From contig NC_056039.1 of assembly GCF_004379255.2 (NCBI RefSeq), positions 27,417,883 through 27,481,882 of the forward strand: a stretch of DNA of 64,000 nt. The letters are read 5' to 3'. Origin of the DNA: Salvia splendens. Lineage: Eukaryota > Streptophyta > Magnoliopsida > Lamiales > Lamiaceae. Each line of letters opens with the position of its first letter. Position 1 is the stretch's first letter. Shown piece by piece: positions 53,686 through 64,000 of this stretch. The notes under the pieces were generated by a model. It ran no database searches and was not told where the DNA came from. It saw only the letters and a list, made by a program, of their open reading frames with translations. A program made the translations under genes and the position numbers.

Positions 53686-56600
53686 TAGGCATGCACAATC
53701 CGTACTGGCCCGGCGGTTAACCGGCGGTTCGGAACTGCCGGTTCATGAACCGGAACCGGCACCGGCGGTTTCACGGTTCAACTTGGTCGGTTCAGGTTCG
53801 CGAAAATCATGAACCGTGAACCGGCGGTTCAACGGTCCCAACGGGCAGATTCCGGCTAGGGGCTTAGGGTTGCAAGCGAGGGTTGCAGAAAAACCGCCGG
53901 TTTGAACCGCCTGTTTCCGACGGTTCCGGTGCTTTGTCAGGTGGCAGAGCGTAGGGTGTAGTGTATAGGCCTGAAAACCGGTCAGAAACCGCCGGTTTTG
54001 GCCAGAAACCGACAGTTTCCCTTAGAAACCGTGGACTGAACCACCGGTTTTGGTTCGAACCACCGGTTCTGGCGGTAAACCGGCCGAATTTGAAATTTCA
54101 ATTTTTTTTCTTCCAATTTTACTCTTATAAATACCCCACTTCCCCCCTCATTTTTACTCACCCCATTCTTGTGTTAACAAGGATTTCATTTTCAATCTCC
54201 CTTTCTCCATTCTCTCCTCATTCTCTCTAATTGCTCAAGTTGTTTACTAGTTACTACTTACTACTATATTTGTTGTTGTGTTCGTAATTTACCATTTATT
54301 CCATACTCCATAGTCCATACATATTCCATTCATACTACTTTCATTTATCACTATGTCTTCTTCTCATGGTGGACCGGGACGTGGTGATTGGGGCAAAGGA
54401 ATTGCCCAAGATCAAAGTAGTCGTCCCTCAAAATCAAGGAGACCTAGTCGTCGAGAAGTTATGGAAGAGGTTTCCCGAGTGGCGGCTGAACGCCTGCAAG
54501 TATGTTCTAAAAAATAAAATTATTTTTATAATTCATAATTTCATAAGATTGAGTTTTTTAATTTTTTTTGTATTCCTAGTTAAACTTCAACTTATATTAT
54601 ATTTATAGATAGAAGAAGATCATAGAATGACCATGCTACTCGCTGAAATGCATCAAGGTGGGGGCGGGGGCGGGGGCGGTGGTTCCCAACAAAATGACGA
54701 GTACGACGTGTCTATATTGTCGGACTCGGACAACAATGATGATAGATCTCATTCTCGTATTTCGTCTAGCACCGGCGGAAATGAGGAGATGCCTCCTCCC
54801 CCTCCACCCACTAACACTACAAAAGCTTTGAAATCTGATATTTTTGTTAAACACTACAAGAAGGTCCCGGTGGAGATTCCAAGTCCTCATGATCCGGACT
54901 CTCAAGAAGAGACATCGGCGTTTCATGCGTATTATAACTATTGTGATAAAGTCTACAAATTTGCGAGTGGTGGGGGATATGGCACCCTCCGTCATCATTT
55001 GGTGACAAAGCATCCGGTAGAATGTGGCACTACCTCTACCCAAACCTAACTAAACTTCCAACCCGGTGGCTCAGGTTCGTCAGGTACGCCTCTTTTTAAA
55101 TATGATCAAAAACATTTTTCTGACGTTATGACTAGATGGGCTGCAACGAAGCATTTTCCTTTTAATGTTTATGATGACAAAAAATTTGAGGTTACTATGC
55201 AAAGTGGTTTAAACGTAGCTATAAAAAGAATAGGTCGAATGACCGTTCAACGATCTACCGTTAGACAATGTTTAGAGAAAAAGGTTGAATTATCACATTA
55301 TTTAGTTAACTTGAGCCACAAAGTGAACATTTGCTCAGATGTATGGACTGATTGTTTTAACCGGCATTCATACATGGGCATTACGGTTCACTTTGTGGAC
55401 ACTAGTTGGACTTTGAACAAGCGTTTAATTGGTTTTAGAGAATTTGAGACACCACACACTGCACCTGAAATTGCTTCTTTAATTATTTAAGTTTTGAATG
55501 AGTTTCAATTATGCAATAAGATATTTTCTATTGGTTTTGATAATACAACTGCCAACACCGCAAGTATTAGTGATTTGGTTGCGGCTTGTGCTCCAGTTAT
55601 TGGAGGTAAGTATTTTCATCCAAGATGCATATGTCATATTTTAAATTTATGTGTACAAGATGCGCTTGAATTATGGCAAAAGCATGTTAGTCCTATTAGA
55701 ACTGCAGTTAGATTAATCCACCAAAAGCCAGCTATTGGCAAAGCTTGGAAGAAATATTATCATCAAAAGAATGTAAGATATACGAATTTTACTATGGATG
55801 TGTATGAATTCTACTTTGATGCATAAAGATTCTTTATGTGATTTTTTTAGAACTTATCACGTTCATGATTTATATCTTTCGCATAGTTGTTGGGAACATA
55901 GTGTGACTTTATTTAAATTGTTTAAATATTTCAAAAATGCTACTGTTGAATTGTCGGGTGTTTATTATTGCACTGTTGTTCGTGTTTTAGAGCATTGCAT
56001 GTATATATCACTTGGTTTTAAAACTGCAATGAAAAATGCTTCCCCTTCACCTGAATTGATGTGTGTTTTATATTATAAGATTGAAAAATGACTTAAGTAT
56101 TTCAGTGAGATTCCAACGGTATTTTTTATTGCAAAGGTCTTGGATCCAAAATGGAAATTAGCCGGTACCTCCAAGATTTATATTTTTATTATAACAATTT
56201 GAGTTCTCTTGATCTTGGTCTACTTCAAGCAATCCAATCGGATACCAGTGACGAATTTGGAGTAGACCTCTCCGAAACATTTCAAATAAACCTTCGAGTT
56301 TAATTTGCGTGCTCTCTACACCAAATTGAAACCAAGTATAACAATACCCACCAAGTCAGAAGACCCCCCCTCCTCCACAACATAACTACGGCTTCGCATT
56401 TCAAGCCGATTATGATGACCCAGACGCACAATCCCAATTAGCCGACCTATACAGCTACAGCACCGACGGAAGGTCCTTAGGTATGGTAATTGAATTAGAT
56501 TTATATTTCGATTCACTCTTTTCCTTTGGTGATGAAGGTCCTACTCCTCCCGCCTAAATCGACGTTCTCGATTGGTGGGGAACCCATGAGAAAGATTTTC

Positions 56601-57633
56601 CCATACTTGCTTCAATGGCCAAGGAGATTTTCCCATACTTGTGTCAATGAAGGTCCTCCCGCTTTTAGTGTTGGCTCACGTGTGTTGGATGAATCAAGAA
56701 GTAAGCTCTCCGCGAAAAATATGGAAACCGTGATGTTACTTGATGATTGGGCCAAAGCTGACGTTAGAGAACAAGAAAATGATTGGGATGATCGTCAGGA
56801 GGGATCACAAGATGAATTCACCGGGGATGAATCATAGGCCAACCGTCAACCGTCGGCCAAGCCAAATAGGTAAGTAAGGTAAGAGAACTATGCGGGCTTT
56901 GATTCCCTAATGCAAATGAGCATTGAGGATACGTATGCACCTCAACTTAAATTGAGCTCAAGTCATTTTTCCTTTATTTCTTTTTTTTTCCATTGGTTCC
57001 TACTTTAAAAATATGCAAATACAATTAAATAATTGTATTTGTATATACTCTAGTCGATGAAGTAGATTTATCTATAAGGCTAAATCCGGGAAACTTTTGA
57101 CAATTCTACTATAATTGTTGATTGTTATACTAAACTTAACATTTAAAGTTGAATTGCTAAAGGTGTCCTCAATTTAGTTATGTAGAAATATCTCATTCCC
57201 CGATTAAGAGTATATATACTTATAAGTTTTTTTTATAAGAACTTCTAAGTCTTTTTTGTAATTTATAATTAGCTTCGTTGTTGACTAGTAGTCTCGTTTG
57301 TATTTAAATTTTTGTTTAAGACTTCAAGATCTCAAGATTTTTGTGATTTGTAATTGTTGTAACGTGTAATCTCAATAAAATTGCAACTTTCATCGTGATT
57401 TTTTGAATTTTATTTACGCACATTTCATACATAACAAATAAAAAAATGCAAAAAAAAACTGGACGAACCGCTAAACCGGAACCGGCGGTTCAGGCTGAAA
57501 ACCGGCGATTTTGAACCGCCACTTAAACCGGTGGTTTTTTGAACCAGAACCGCCGGGACCCTTGGCGGACAGGTTCCGGTTCATGGGAAAAGTGAACCGT
57601 GAACCGGCGGTTCCTGAACCGTGTGCAAGCCTA
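53686..57633 (+). mobile_element. hAT transposon, 3.9 kb, broken transposase
   Basis: The ends TAGGCATGCACA and (inverse) TAGGCTTGCACA are flanked by a perfect 8-bp duplication AGTGGAGA (53678-53685, 57634-57641). Both subterminal regions (53700-54090 and 57455-57620) carry many CCGGCGGTT/AACCGCCGG motifs in both orientations. A TATA box (TATAAATA, 54126-54133) precedes the transposase gene. Confidence 0.88.
54353..56837 (+). pseudogene. hAT transposase with BED finger, disrupted
   Basis: Exon 1 54353-54499 starts MSSSHGGPGRGDWG. An intron (54500-54608) leads to exon 2 from 54609. Exon 2 holds a poly-Gly run, an acidic stretch and a BED-type zinc finger ending GGGYGTLRHHLVTKHP (about 54963-55010). 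The hAT core follows: KVNICSDVWTDCFNRHSY, FSIGFDNTTAN, then CICHILNLCVQDALE. The C-terminal dimerisation domain has AFSVGSRVLDESRSKLSA (about 56667-56720). Breaks are TAA at 55047-55049, TAA at 55488-55490, a frame change near 55800-55826, TGA at 56089-56091 and more in the 56100-56640 part. Fragments stay collinear. It resembles plant Ac-like (RICESLEEPER/DAYSLEEPER-type) transposases and is inferred to be inactive. Confidence 0.82.
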
Positions 57634-58049
57634 AGTGGAGACAATGAGATGGGAGAGATGAAAAGGTAAGAGAGATAAATTGAGAGTGAAGTACTACGAA
57701 AGAGTGTAAAGTAAAAAAAATTAGAAGTTTTGCTTTTAGTTAAAAATAGAAATGAATCACTTGAAGTAGGACAACCAAAAGAGGAAATCAATCACTTGTG
57801 GTTGGACGGTGGAACTATGTAATGTATCCAAAAACATTATCCATGATTTTAAAATGTGGATGTCACACATTTTTATTTCAAAATTTATAAAGTGAAAAAG
57901 ATAGAGAAAAAGTTATTAGACTATTAATAGTAAAAAATGAGACTTACTTTATTATTGAGAAAAATTTGCAATAAATATATTGAGATTAATTTTTGGGGAC
58001 AATCAATGAGGAAACATGAATATTATTGTGGGGATGTAGTATTTTAATA

Positions 58050-58290
58050 CTCCATCTATCTCTAAAGAGTATGAACTTTGGGTTCGGTATGATTTTTAAT
58101 TAATAAGAGAAAAAGTAAGAGAGAGGGGGAGAAAGGGTAGTGGAAATAATGTTAGTGGAGAGTGTGGTCTACATAATTATAATGGTATAAGTGTTAATGA
58201 TAATAGTATAAGTTGTAAATAAAATGATGTGTAGGGATAGTATATTGTTTGAAAAATGAAATAGTTCATACTCTTTGTAGACGGAGGGAG
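58050..58290. mobile_element. Stowaway-like TA-MITE
   Basis: It runs from CTCCATCTATCTCTAAAGAG to CTTTGTAGACGGAGGGAG with TA on both sides. It is 241 bp and lies about 120 bp before the presumed transcript of the PER1-like gene. Confidence 0.75.
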
Positions 58291-58399
58291 TATTGAATTT
58301 CATATATATGATCTAATGTATTAAGTGTAACGGTCTATTTTTATGATTAATAATTTTTGCATGAGATGATGATATATTTAAAATGAAGTGTAATTTTTT

Positions 58400-59180
58400 T
58401 TTTTTAAGTTTGTGAGAGAGTTGTTCAATGCCTCCATATTTCCAGGGTTCAAAGAGCTCAATTTTATACCTTATTTCCCTCCTATTTCCTCTCCCTTCAC
58501 CAAATTTCTAACTCTCTTTGTTCTTCTGATTCCGGAATCTCATCAATTCTTTGACACGATCACCATACTGGTATGTCATTTTCTGCAATCCGTCATTCCT
58601 CTCTAATTTATCTCATTTGGCATGAGTTGTTTATAGCTTGACCTAAATCAGATTCGTTCCTCTCTCTTTAATGTGGATGATTGAAAATTTCGCAAAAAAT
58701 AGTTTCCACTTTAATGTCGATAGTTGATGTTTCTTTAATAATGGTTAAATCTTATGTTGTGGCAGAATTGTAACAGCATCGATCAGATATTTCTGCTGTT
58801 TGATATATTCATAAAAGAGGTTGGATTGAATTTTCAAGCATGGATCTTGATCATTGCTACTTGCTTGATCAATTAGTATCATATATCGACCATTTTCCAT
58901 ATAATGTGTTTAGAGGTGTAAAGTTCTTATCATTTTGATTGATGAAACTATTTAGATGTTTTATGGCTCAAGTAAGAACCATTCGAGCAAAAGAATCACT
59001 CAGCCAGCTATTTCATGTTACAGTATATAATGCATTTCATTCTCGATTATATGCTCATGATTTGTTTTCAATGGAAACATTAAACAAACTTTACGAGTTT
59101 CCGGGTCATTAATCACCATGCGCGCACCTACTTCTTTCCTTATTTATAACTAAATACAATTGGAACACTTTTGTGTACAG
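58400..59180 (+). other. Putative 5' UTR exon and leader intron
   Basis: A pyrimidine-rich segment ending CACCATACTG at 58570 is followed by GTATGTC. An acceptor TGTACAG abuts the ATG at 59181. This fits a 5' UTR intron of 610 bp. The transcription start is not identifiable. Confidence 0.45.
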
Positions 59181-60815
59181 ATGGCAAAATGTTGCTGGAT
59201 TATCTGCTTTTTGGTGTTCTCATCCCTTGTCAGTGTATATGAAGCCAGTCCTAATCGTGGTGATTCTGACCAATTATATAAGTAAAGCTCGTCCCTTGCC
59301 TTTTGGTTTCACATTGAAGATAAATTAGTTGTTTGCATTTAGCAACTTTACCAAGTTAACTTACTCTATTTTGTTGGAGTCACCTGCCCGAATAATTTTG
59401 CTATGGGTTGAACTTTTTCTTTTATGTACTTTCAGGGCTTGTTTTTCACAATGCCAAAGGACTGCTTGTGTTGGGGCAAAATGTTTCTCGTGCTGCAACT
59501 CGGCTTCAGATGGTTCTCTCCTTGATGGCTCTTGGTACAAGATAAAGAATCTTTATTTTTGGTGGAACCAATGGGACTGCCAAGGTAACTGTCGTTACCA
59601 TTGTATGCTTTACAGAGAAAAGGAAAGAACAGAACTTGGATTGGAGCCTGTTAAATATCATGGAAAATGGCCTTCTCGGTGTCAATATGGATTCCAGGTT
59701 GGCTGCCTTAAGAGTTGAGCCAAGTTTTTTTCTTCCATCTATTATTCTCTTGACTTGTTTTACATATGCGCCTGATAAGATGTCCTCAGTTTGCACAGGA
59801 ACCAATCTCTGTAGCCATTTCAGCTCTAAACCTTGTGATGCATTTTCATGGTTGGCGTTCTTTCTCCAACCTCCTTTATTACAGCTTGCCTTTGAAACCG
59901 GATAAGACGCCATTTTATGATTACGCTACCCTCTTTAAAGTTTACGGTCTCCTGGCTATGAATTCATGGTTTTGGAGCGCAATATACCACTTCCGGTATT
60001 AATTTTTCATTTGATCTTATGATGTTATCCTTGATTTCTGTTTGCACTAAGCCTAAGGAAGATAAAAATGTACATTAATCCAAAACACTACAACACTCTG
60101 TCCAGGCATTACTTAAATTGAAAATTTTTGACACCTTTTAAACCTTCAATGCAGAGACATGGCCTTGACAGAAAAGCTAGAATATTCATCTGCTGTTGCA
60201 TTTCTTGGATACTCAATTATATTGGCAATCATTAGAAGCTTTGGTTTAAGAAGTGATGCTGCCAGAGTCATGGTTGCTGCTCCAATCCTTGCATTTGCCA
60301 CCACACACATTTTGTTTCTTTGCAACTATAACATGGACTATGGTATCATCTCACATCTTTATCTTCATATGATCTGTTATCTTTATAGGTATAGTATGTG
60401 TCCTTGAGAGGTATCTCTCTGTCACAACTCACAAGTCCTTCCTGAACATGCATATTGGAATACAAAAGTGTGCTGAACACACTTACATATAGGTTTTAGC
60501 AGTTGTGACCCTCTAAAATTGTTGACAGAGTGGAATACAAAAGTTTGCATTGGCATTGGCATTGCCCAAGTGGTGAGTTGGGCAGTTTGGGGTGGGACGA
60601 CGAATCTTCTATGCAGATGGAAGTTGTGGATGGTGTTAGTAGGAGGTGCATTTGGTGTGGCGGTGAAGATGCTAGACTTCCCTCCTTATCAAGGAATAGT
60701 GCATGGTGAAACTGTTTGGCAAGCTTCCAATATCCCTCTCACATACATTTGGTGGAACTTCATCAAATATGATGCTGAGTCCAGAACAGTCGACCTCTTG
60801 AAGAAGGTGCGATAG
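59181..60815 (+). CDS. PER1/PGAP3-like GPI-anchor remodelling protein, 5 exons
   Basis: The exons 59181-59281, 59436-59697, 59799-59995, 60155-60342 and 60529-60815 keep phase and give 344 residues. The protein has a cleavable signal peptide (MAKCCWIICFLVFSSLVSVY), a Cys-rich luminal domain (CQRTACVGAKCFSCC, then CQGNCRYHC) and a membrane domain with about seven helices. The family (PER1 in yeast, PGAP3 in animals) removes an acyl chain from GPI anchors in the ER/Golgi and belongs to the CREST hydrolase-like membrane superfamily. NSWFWSAIYHFRD keeps the S-x3-H pair. However, the C-terminal D-A-H-x-x-W-H motif expected before IPLTYIWW reads HGETVWQ here, and KLDYSS reads KLEYSS. Activity is therefore doubtful. 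Gene structure looks intact. Confidence 0.88.
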
Positions 60816-60982
60816 TGTCTGCCATTTGGATTTGCATATAACATCTTGTTTCTCAGTTTTCTACAACCTTTTTACTGTAGTAGTTTCCTCGGTTTTTCTT
60901 TCAATAGCTTTGCTTATCACAATCTATTTCTTTTTTGTTTTGTACATGGAGTTGTGCTACATCGGTTGGGAATTATTTTGTA

Positions 60983-61204
60983 CTCCCTCCGTTTCTCAAA
61001 AATATACACTCTTTACTCTTTAATCCGTCCCACAAGAATATGTATTTTCCAAATTTAAAAAATCTTTTCTCTCTAATGGGGTGAGACTCATTCTCCACTA
61101 ACAATATTTTATTTACTTTTTTTCTCTATTTCTCTCTTACTTCACCATTTTACATTAAAACTCGTGCCGACTCCAAAGTGCATATTCTTTGGGGATGGAG
61201 GGAG
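60983..61204. mobile_element. Stowaway-like TA-MITE in PER1-like 3' region
   Basis: It runs from CTCCCTCCGTTTCTC to TTTGGGGATGGAGGGAG, flanked by TA (60981-60982, 61205-61206). It is 222 bp. Starting 167 bp after the stop codon, it may supply part of the 3' UTR. Confidence 0.8.
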
Positions 61205-61345
61205 TATGTTGTCTTTTCCGAATATCCACTATATACACTTTGACATCTCACTAATATGAATATTCATAGTTAAAAGTTCAAGTATTCCTTCCAACAACTA
61301 TTTCCAAACATATTTGAAATTCGCAATCAAATTTTTTTATATATA

Positions 61346-61855
61346 TTCCTCTGGTTTCATACAAATAAATATTCTTTTTTTTTTTTCATGTTTCCTATAA
61401 TTAGAAACTCTCTTATTTTTGGAAAGATCACACAGTCCGCCAACACTAATTTCACTACTTTTTCTACTTTTGTCTCCTCTTCTCTCTTAATTTACCAATT
61501 GTACATTAAAATCCGTGGCAAAGTTCATATTTTTAGAAAACGAAGGGAGTATTATTTTGATAGACGGATAAATAAAAATTTAAAGATTGGGTCATTGTTA
61601 ACTTGAATTTGTGATATTTAACATCAGGCAAAAGTTAAGTACATGGAGAAAAAATAATCCCTCCGTCCCAAGAAAGATGGCCGTTTCTTGGGCGACATGG
61701 AATTTTATGTAATTTTATTTTGTGTGTTAAGTGGAGTGAATAAAATAAGAGACAAAATAAAGTAATAATAACAGTATTTTAAAATATTTTTATTTTTAAT
61801 AGTGAGTCATTTTAATTGAGACAGACTAATTAAAAAAGAAAATAAATGAAGTATT
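61346..61855. mobile_element. Two further TA-MITE copies, eroded
   Basis: About 61346-61549 ends AGAAAACGAAGGGAG with an eroded left end (TTCCTCTGGTTTC). About 61657-61851 starts TCCCTCCGTCCCAAGAAAG, with the same interior as the MITE at 189-803 (GGCGACATGGAATTTTATG). Its right end is unclear. Confidence 0.45.
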
Positions 61856-61999
61856 TTAAATAATTTTTTTTTTATCATTGAAAAACCCGTGGTTGAAGCA
61901 GCCCGAAGAAAGCCCAAATCCAAAAATCCCACAAGCGATCCAAGCAAATTACACATACTTTGGGGACGTAGTTGTAACTTTTCTAATTTATTAGGGTTC

Positions 62000-62195
62000 G
62001 AGGAATTGAACAGCTATTACTGCTCAGATTCATCTCTCTTTTCTCTGTACCCGCAACAATTCCAAGTGAGCGTTTCTCTCTCTCATTCTTTTCTTCAATT
62101 AGTTCCTCCACTCATCATGAATTAACTTGCAATTCTACATTCATGCTGCAATTTTATCGTCTATGATTTTATTTTGATCTCTGTGCTAGGCGGAA
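62000..62195 (+). other. 5' UTR with intron of DSS1 gene
   Basis: A leader segment ends CAATTCCAA at 62065 before GTGAGCG. The acceptor GTGCTAG ends at 62189, six bases before the ATG. The promoter and start site are not visible. Confidence 0.5.
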
Positions 62196-63507
62196 ATGGC
62201 GACCGAACAAGCTAAGCCAGCTACTGACGAAGTAAAGATGGATCTGTTTGAAGATGATGATGAATTTGAGGAGTTTGAAATCGATCAAGGTTGGTAATTC
62301 TTTTTTAGGGTTTAATTAACTGCTTAAGTTTGATTTCTCCTTTTGCTAGATGTTCTGTTTATTAACTTCGTCAGCACGAAAACAATTTTATGCCTCCTTT
62401 TTTTCTGAGTATAATCTGTTGCATCTTATTATTGCCTGAGACTATAATCATGAAGACGAATCAATTTTATTCGCTCTTGATTTCTGAGTATAATCTGTTG
62501 CATCTTATTATTCCCTGGGTGAATCAAGATATATTTTCATGATATCTAGATCGATTTTGCAGTATTTTTTACTTCTCTATGAGTAAATTTTCGCTTCACC
62601 GCAGGGCTCTGGTATATTGTAATGAGACAGGTGCATAAACCATGAAGCAGCGTTTGAAATCCCCAATGCATACAGCTACCATTTTTATTCTAGCTAATCA
62701 CACATATGATCAATGAAATTTCTCTATATTGGAATTAATGTGCAAAAACATGTTTGGAACATCTCGAGTTGATCTTCAACTAAATGCTAGTACTTATGTG
62801 AAAAAGGCTAGAATCATTATTTAGGCCTTTCAGTGTATGATTGTTTGTGAACAATGAACTTGTAGCCCATGCTTGGGTTCATGGTTTGTAATCACATTTG
62901 TTCATTGACTTAACATACTTGACACGGAATCCTATTATTGAACCCTTTCTTAGGTGGAGAAAAGTTTCCCTTGGGTACCAAACAGCAACTAATAAGATAC
63001 TTTGATACTATGCTTGTCGGTTATATAGTCTCTATTGATTTATGTTGATCACATAATAGTAGTAAAATAATACTATGCACTACTCCAATTTACCTGCCTC
63101 TTAAGCTGGATTTTCTTACCCAAGCATTAACTTCTTAGATGGCAGAAAATTTGAAATCTGGTTTCCATCCTTCTCTGAACTTCCGAGTAATTTATGCTTC
63201 ATTACTAACCATTTTCATTATATTTTGTATCAAATTTGTTTTCATTTCCTTCTTTTTCTATATGAAAATTCCCTGTTCCTTGTTCCACTGTTCTTTCTTA
63301 GATTATTATCAGCACATCTTGGAAACAGTTTATTCGAGTTGGTTTTTTACGTGCTACTTTCTCTGATTCTTCTCAGAGTGGGGGGACAAAGAGGAAGGTA
63401 AAGAAGTAGCTCAGCAATGGGAAGATGACTGGGATGATGATGATGTCAATGATGATTTCTCCCTGCAGCTGAGGAGGGAATTGGACAGCAATGCTGAGAA
63501 GAAATAG
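62196..63507 (+). CDS. DSS1: DSS1/SEM1 homologue, 26S proteasome subunit
   Basis: The two exons 62196-62289 and 63377-63507 join in phase 1 to give 74 residues, the usual plant DSS1 length. The small acidic, intrinsically disordered protein shows the family pattern: DLFEDDDEFEEFEIDQEWGD, then QQWEDDWDDDDVNDDF with the key Trp residues spaced among acidic ones, and a helical end (SLQLRRELDSNAEKK). DSS1/SEM1 is a stoichiometric part of the 19S proteasome lid (bound to RPN3), a partner of BRCA2 in recombination and a TREX-2 component in mRNA export. The 1087-bp intron holds no recognised element. The gene looks intact and constitutive. Confidence 0.93.
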
Positions 63508-64000
63508 GGCAGAACTTGAGTAGAGTCTGCTGTATGTTTTGGATATATAACCCCTTGATTTCAAACTCTAGTATAATGACTTGCCATCATCTTCTTGCTT
63601 CTTAATATCTTTGATTCGGTAAATCACCTTCATCTTTAAAATTCGACCGATGAAAATACACCCATTGTCAGTAATTTGGTTATGTTGTGGGATTCAGTTT
63701 TGATTACAAAAATTCTTGAATTGAGGAGTTGAGTTTTCATTGCTTCCTTTCAAAGATATGAGAAAACTTTTGTTTGGTGCTTATCAGCTGACATAGTTAT
63801 TTTTTGAAATCCTATATAAAATTGATGATATGTATCTTATGGATTGAGATGTATTGGTTGATTATGTATACATGTATAGAGTATGTTAAACCTAACTGAA
63901 TTATTTATAAAATTTACTAATTTTTTGTGTTACATTTACAGATACAAAACGTACTTTGTTATAAAACGTTGTTGAAAATGAAAGGCTTCTAGGTAATATT
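63508..64000. other. 3' flank of DSS1 gene to window end
   Basis: AT-rich 3' UTR and intergenic sequence. I see no further gene start, RNA gene or repeat. Confidence 0.5.

Larger units (their letters stand above)
53605..57815. mobile_element. TA-MITE split by a hAT element
   Basis: The left arm 53605-53685 begins TTCCCTCTGTTCTACTGCATGTGATTGATT. The right arm 57642-57815 ends with the inverse AATCAATCACTTGTGGTTGG ... GGAAC. TA flanks both. Without the 3.9-kb insert and one TSD copy the MITE would be about 255 bp, the usual size here. Confidence 0.75.

Noticed and set aside
61889..62125. A 78-codon frame before DSS1
   Set aside because: It overlaps the DSS1 leader and its GTGAGCG intron border; more likely 5' UTR than a separate gene.

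Overview
This window is nuclear DNA from a flowering plant, most likely a eudicot. The evidence is introns with GT-AG borders, plant-specific families (NAC, CCT, a plant PER1/PGAP3 homologue, the At4g15545 family), Ty1/copia elements, and a dense load of TA-flanked CTCCCTCCGTCC-type MITEs. That MITE type is common in Lamiales, but the species assignment is only a guess. No organellar or bacterial signal was seen.

Host genes are few and lie mostly to the right. (1) An eight-exon NAIP1/At4g15545-like coiled-coil gene (24108-29870, +). It has a Harbinger element 217 bp upstream of its ATG and a young LTR element in intron 2. (2) A three-exon CCT-domain gene (36602-37473, +) with a clear TATA box. 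(3) A JUB1/NAC42-like NAC gene (49598-51212, +) broken by a frameshift in exon 1. (4) A five-exon PER1/PGAP3-like GPI-anchor remodelling gene (59181-60815, +) whose catalytic-site motif looks replaced. (5) A two-exon DSS1/SEM1 gene (62196-63507, +).

The rest is a layered transposon landscape in which most elements can be bounded by their target-site duplications (TSDs). 1-3290: a three-deep MITE nest, a TA-MITE, and a complete PIF/Harbinger element with an intact transposase. 4577-10731: a copia element with decayed gag-pol. 11174-15607: two hAT elements, one with a broken transposase. 17207-21527: a 9-bp-TSD Mutator-like element with two Harbinger derivatives inside it. 22078-23890 and about 30852-32649: two more Harbinger derivatives carrying only the Myb-like protein. 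24615-27847: a short LTR element with identical LTRs, no gag or pol, and one long open frame that includes a spliced fragment of a host cinnamoyl-CoA-reductase-like gene. 33969-35239: a hAT MITE. 39630-40140: a probable Gypsy LTR remnant. 41818-43333: three elements separated by (TA)n tracts, resembling the rice Micron type. 43854-49195: an apparently intact copia element with one 1332-codon frame. 53605-57815: a TA-MITE split by a 3.9 kb hAT element with GC-rich subterminal repeats.

The most unusual item is the gene-carrying LTR element inside the NAIP-like gene. It combines a seed/ABA-type promoter signature in its LTR, a fourfold repeated W-F-P-K peptide motif and a captured reductase domain in one frame. 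Second is the apparent division of Harbinger functions: one element has only the transposase and the others have only the Myb-like partner.
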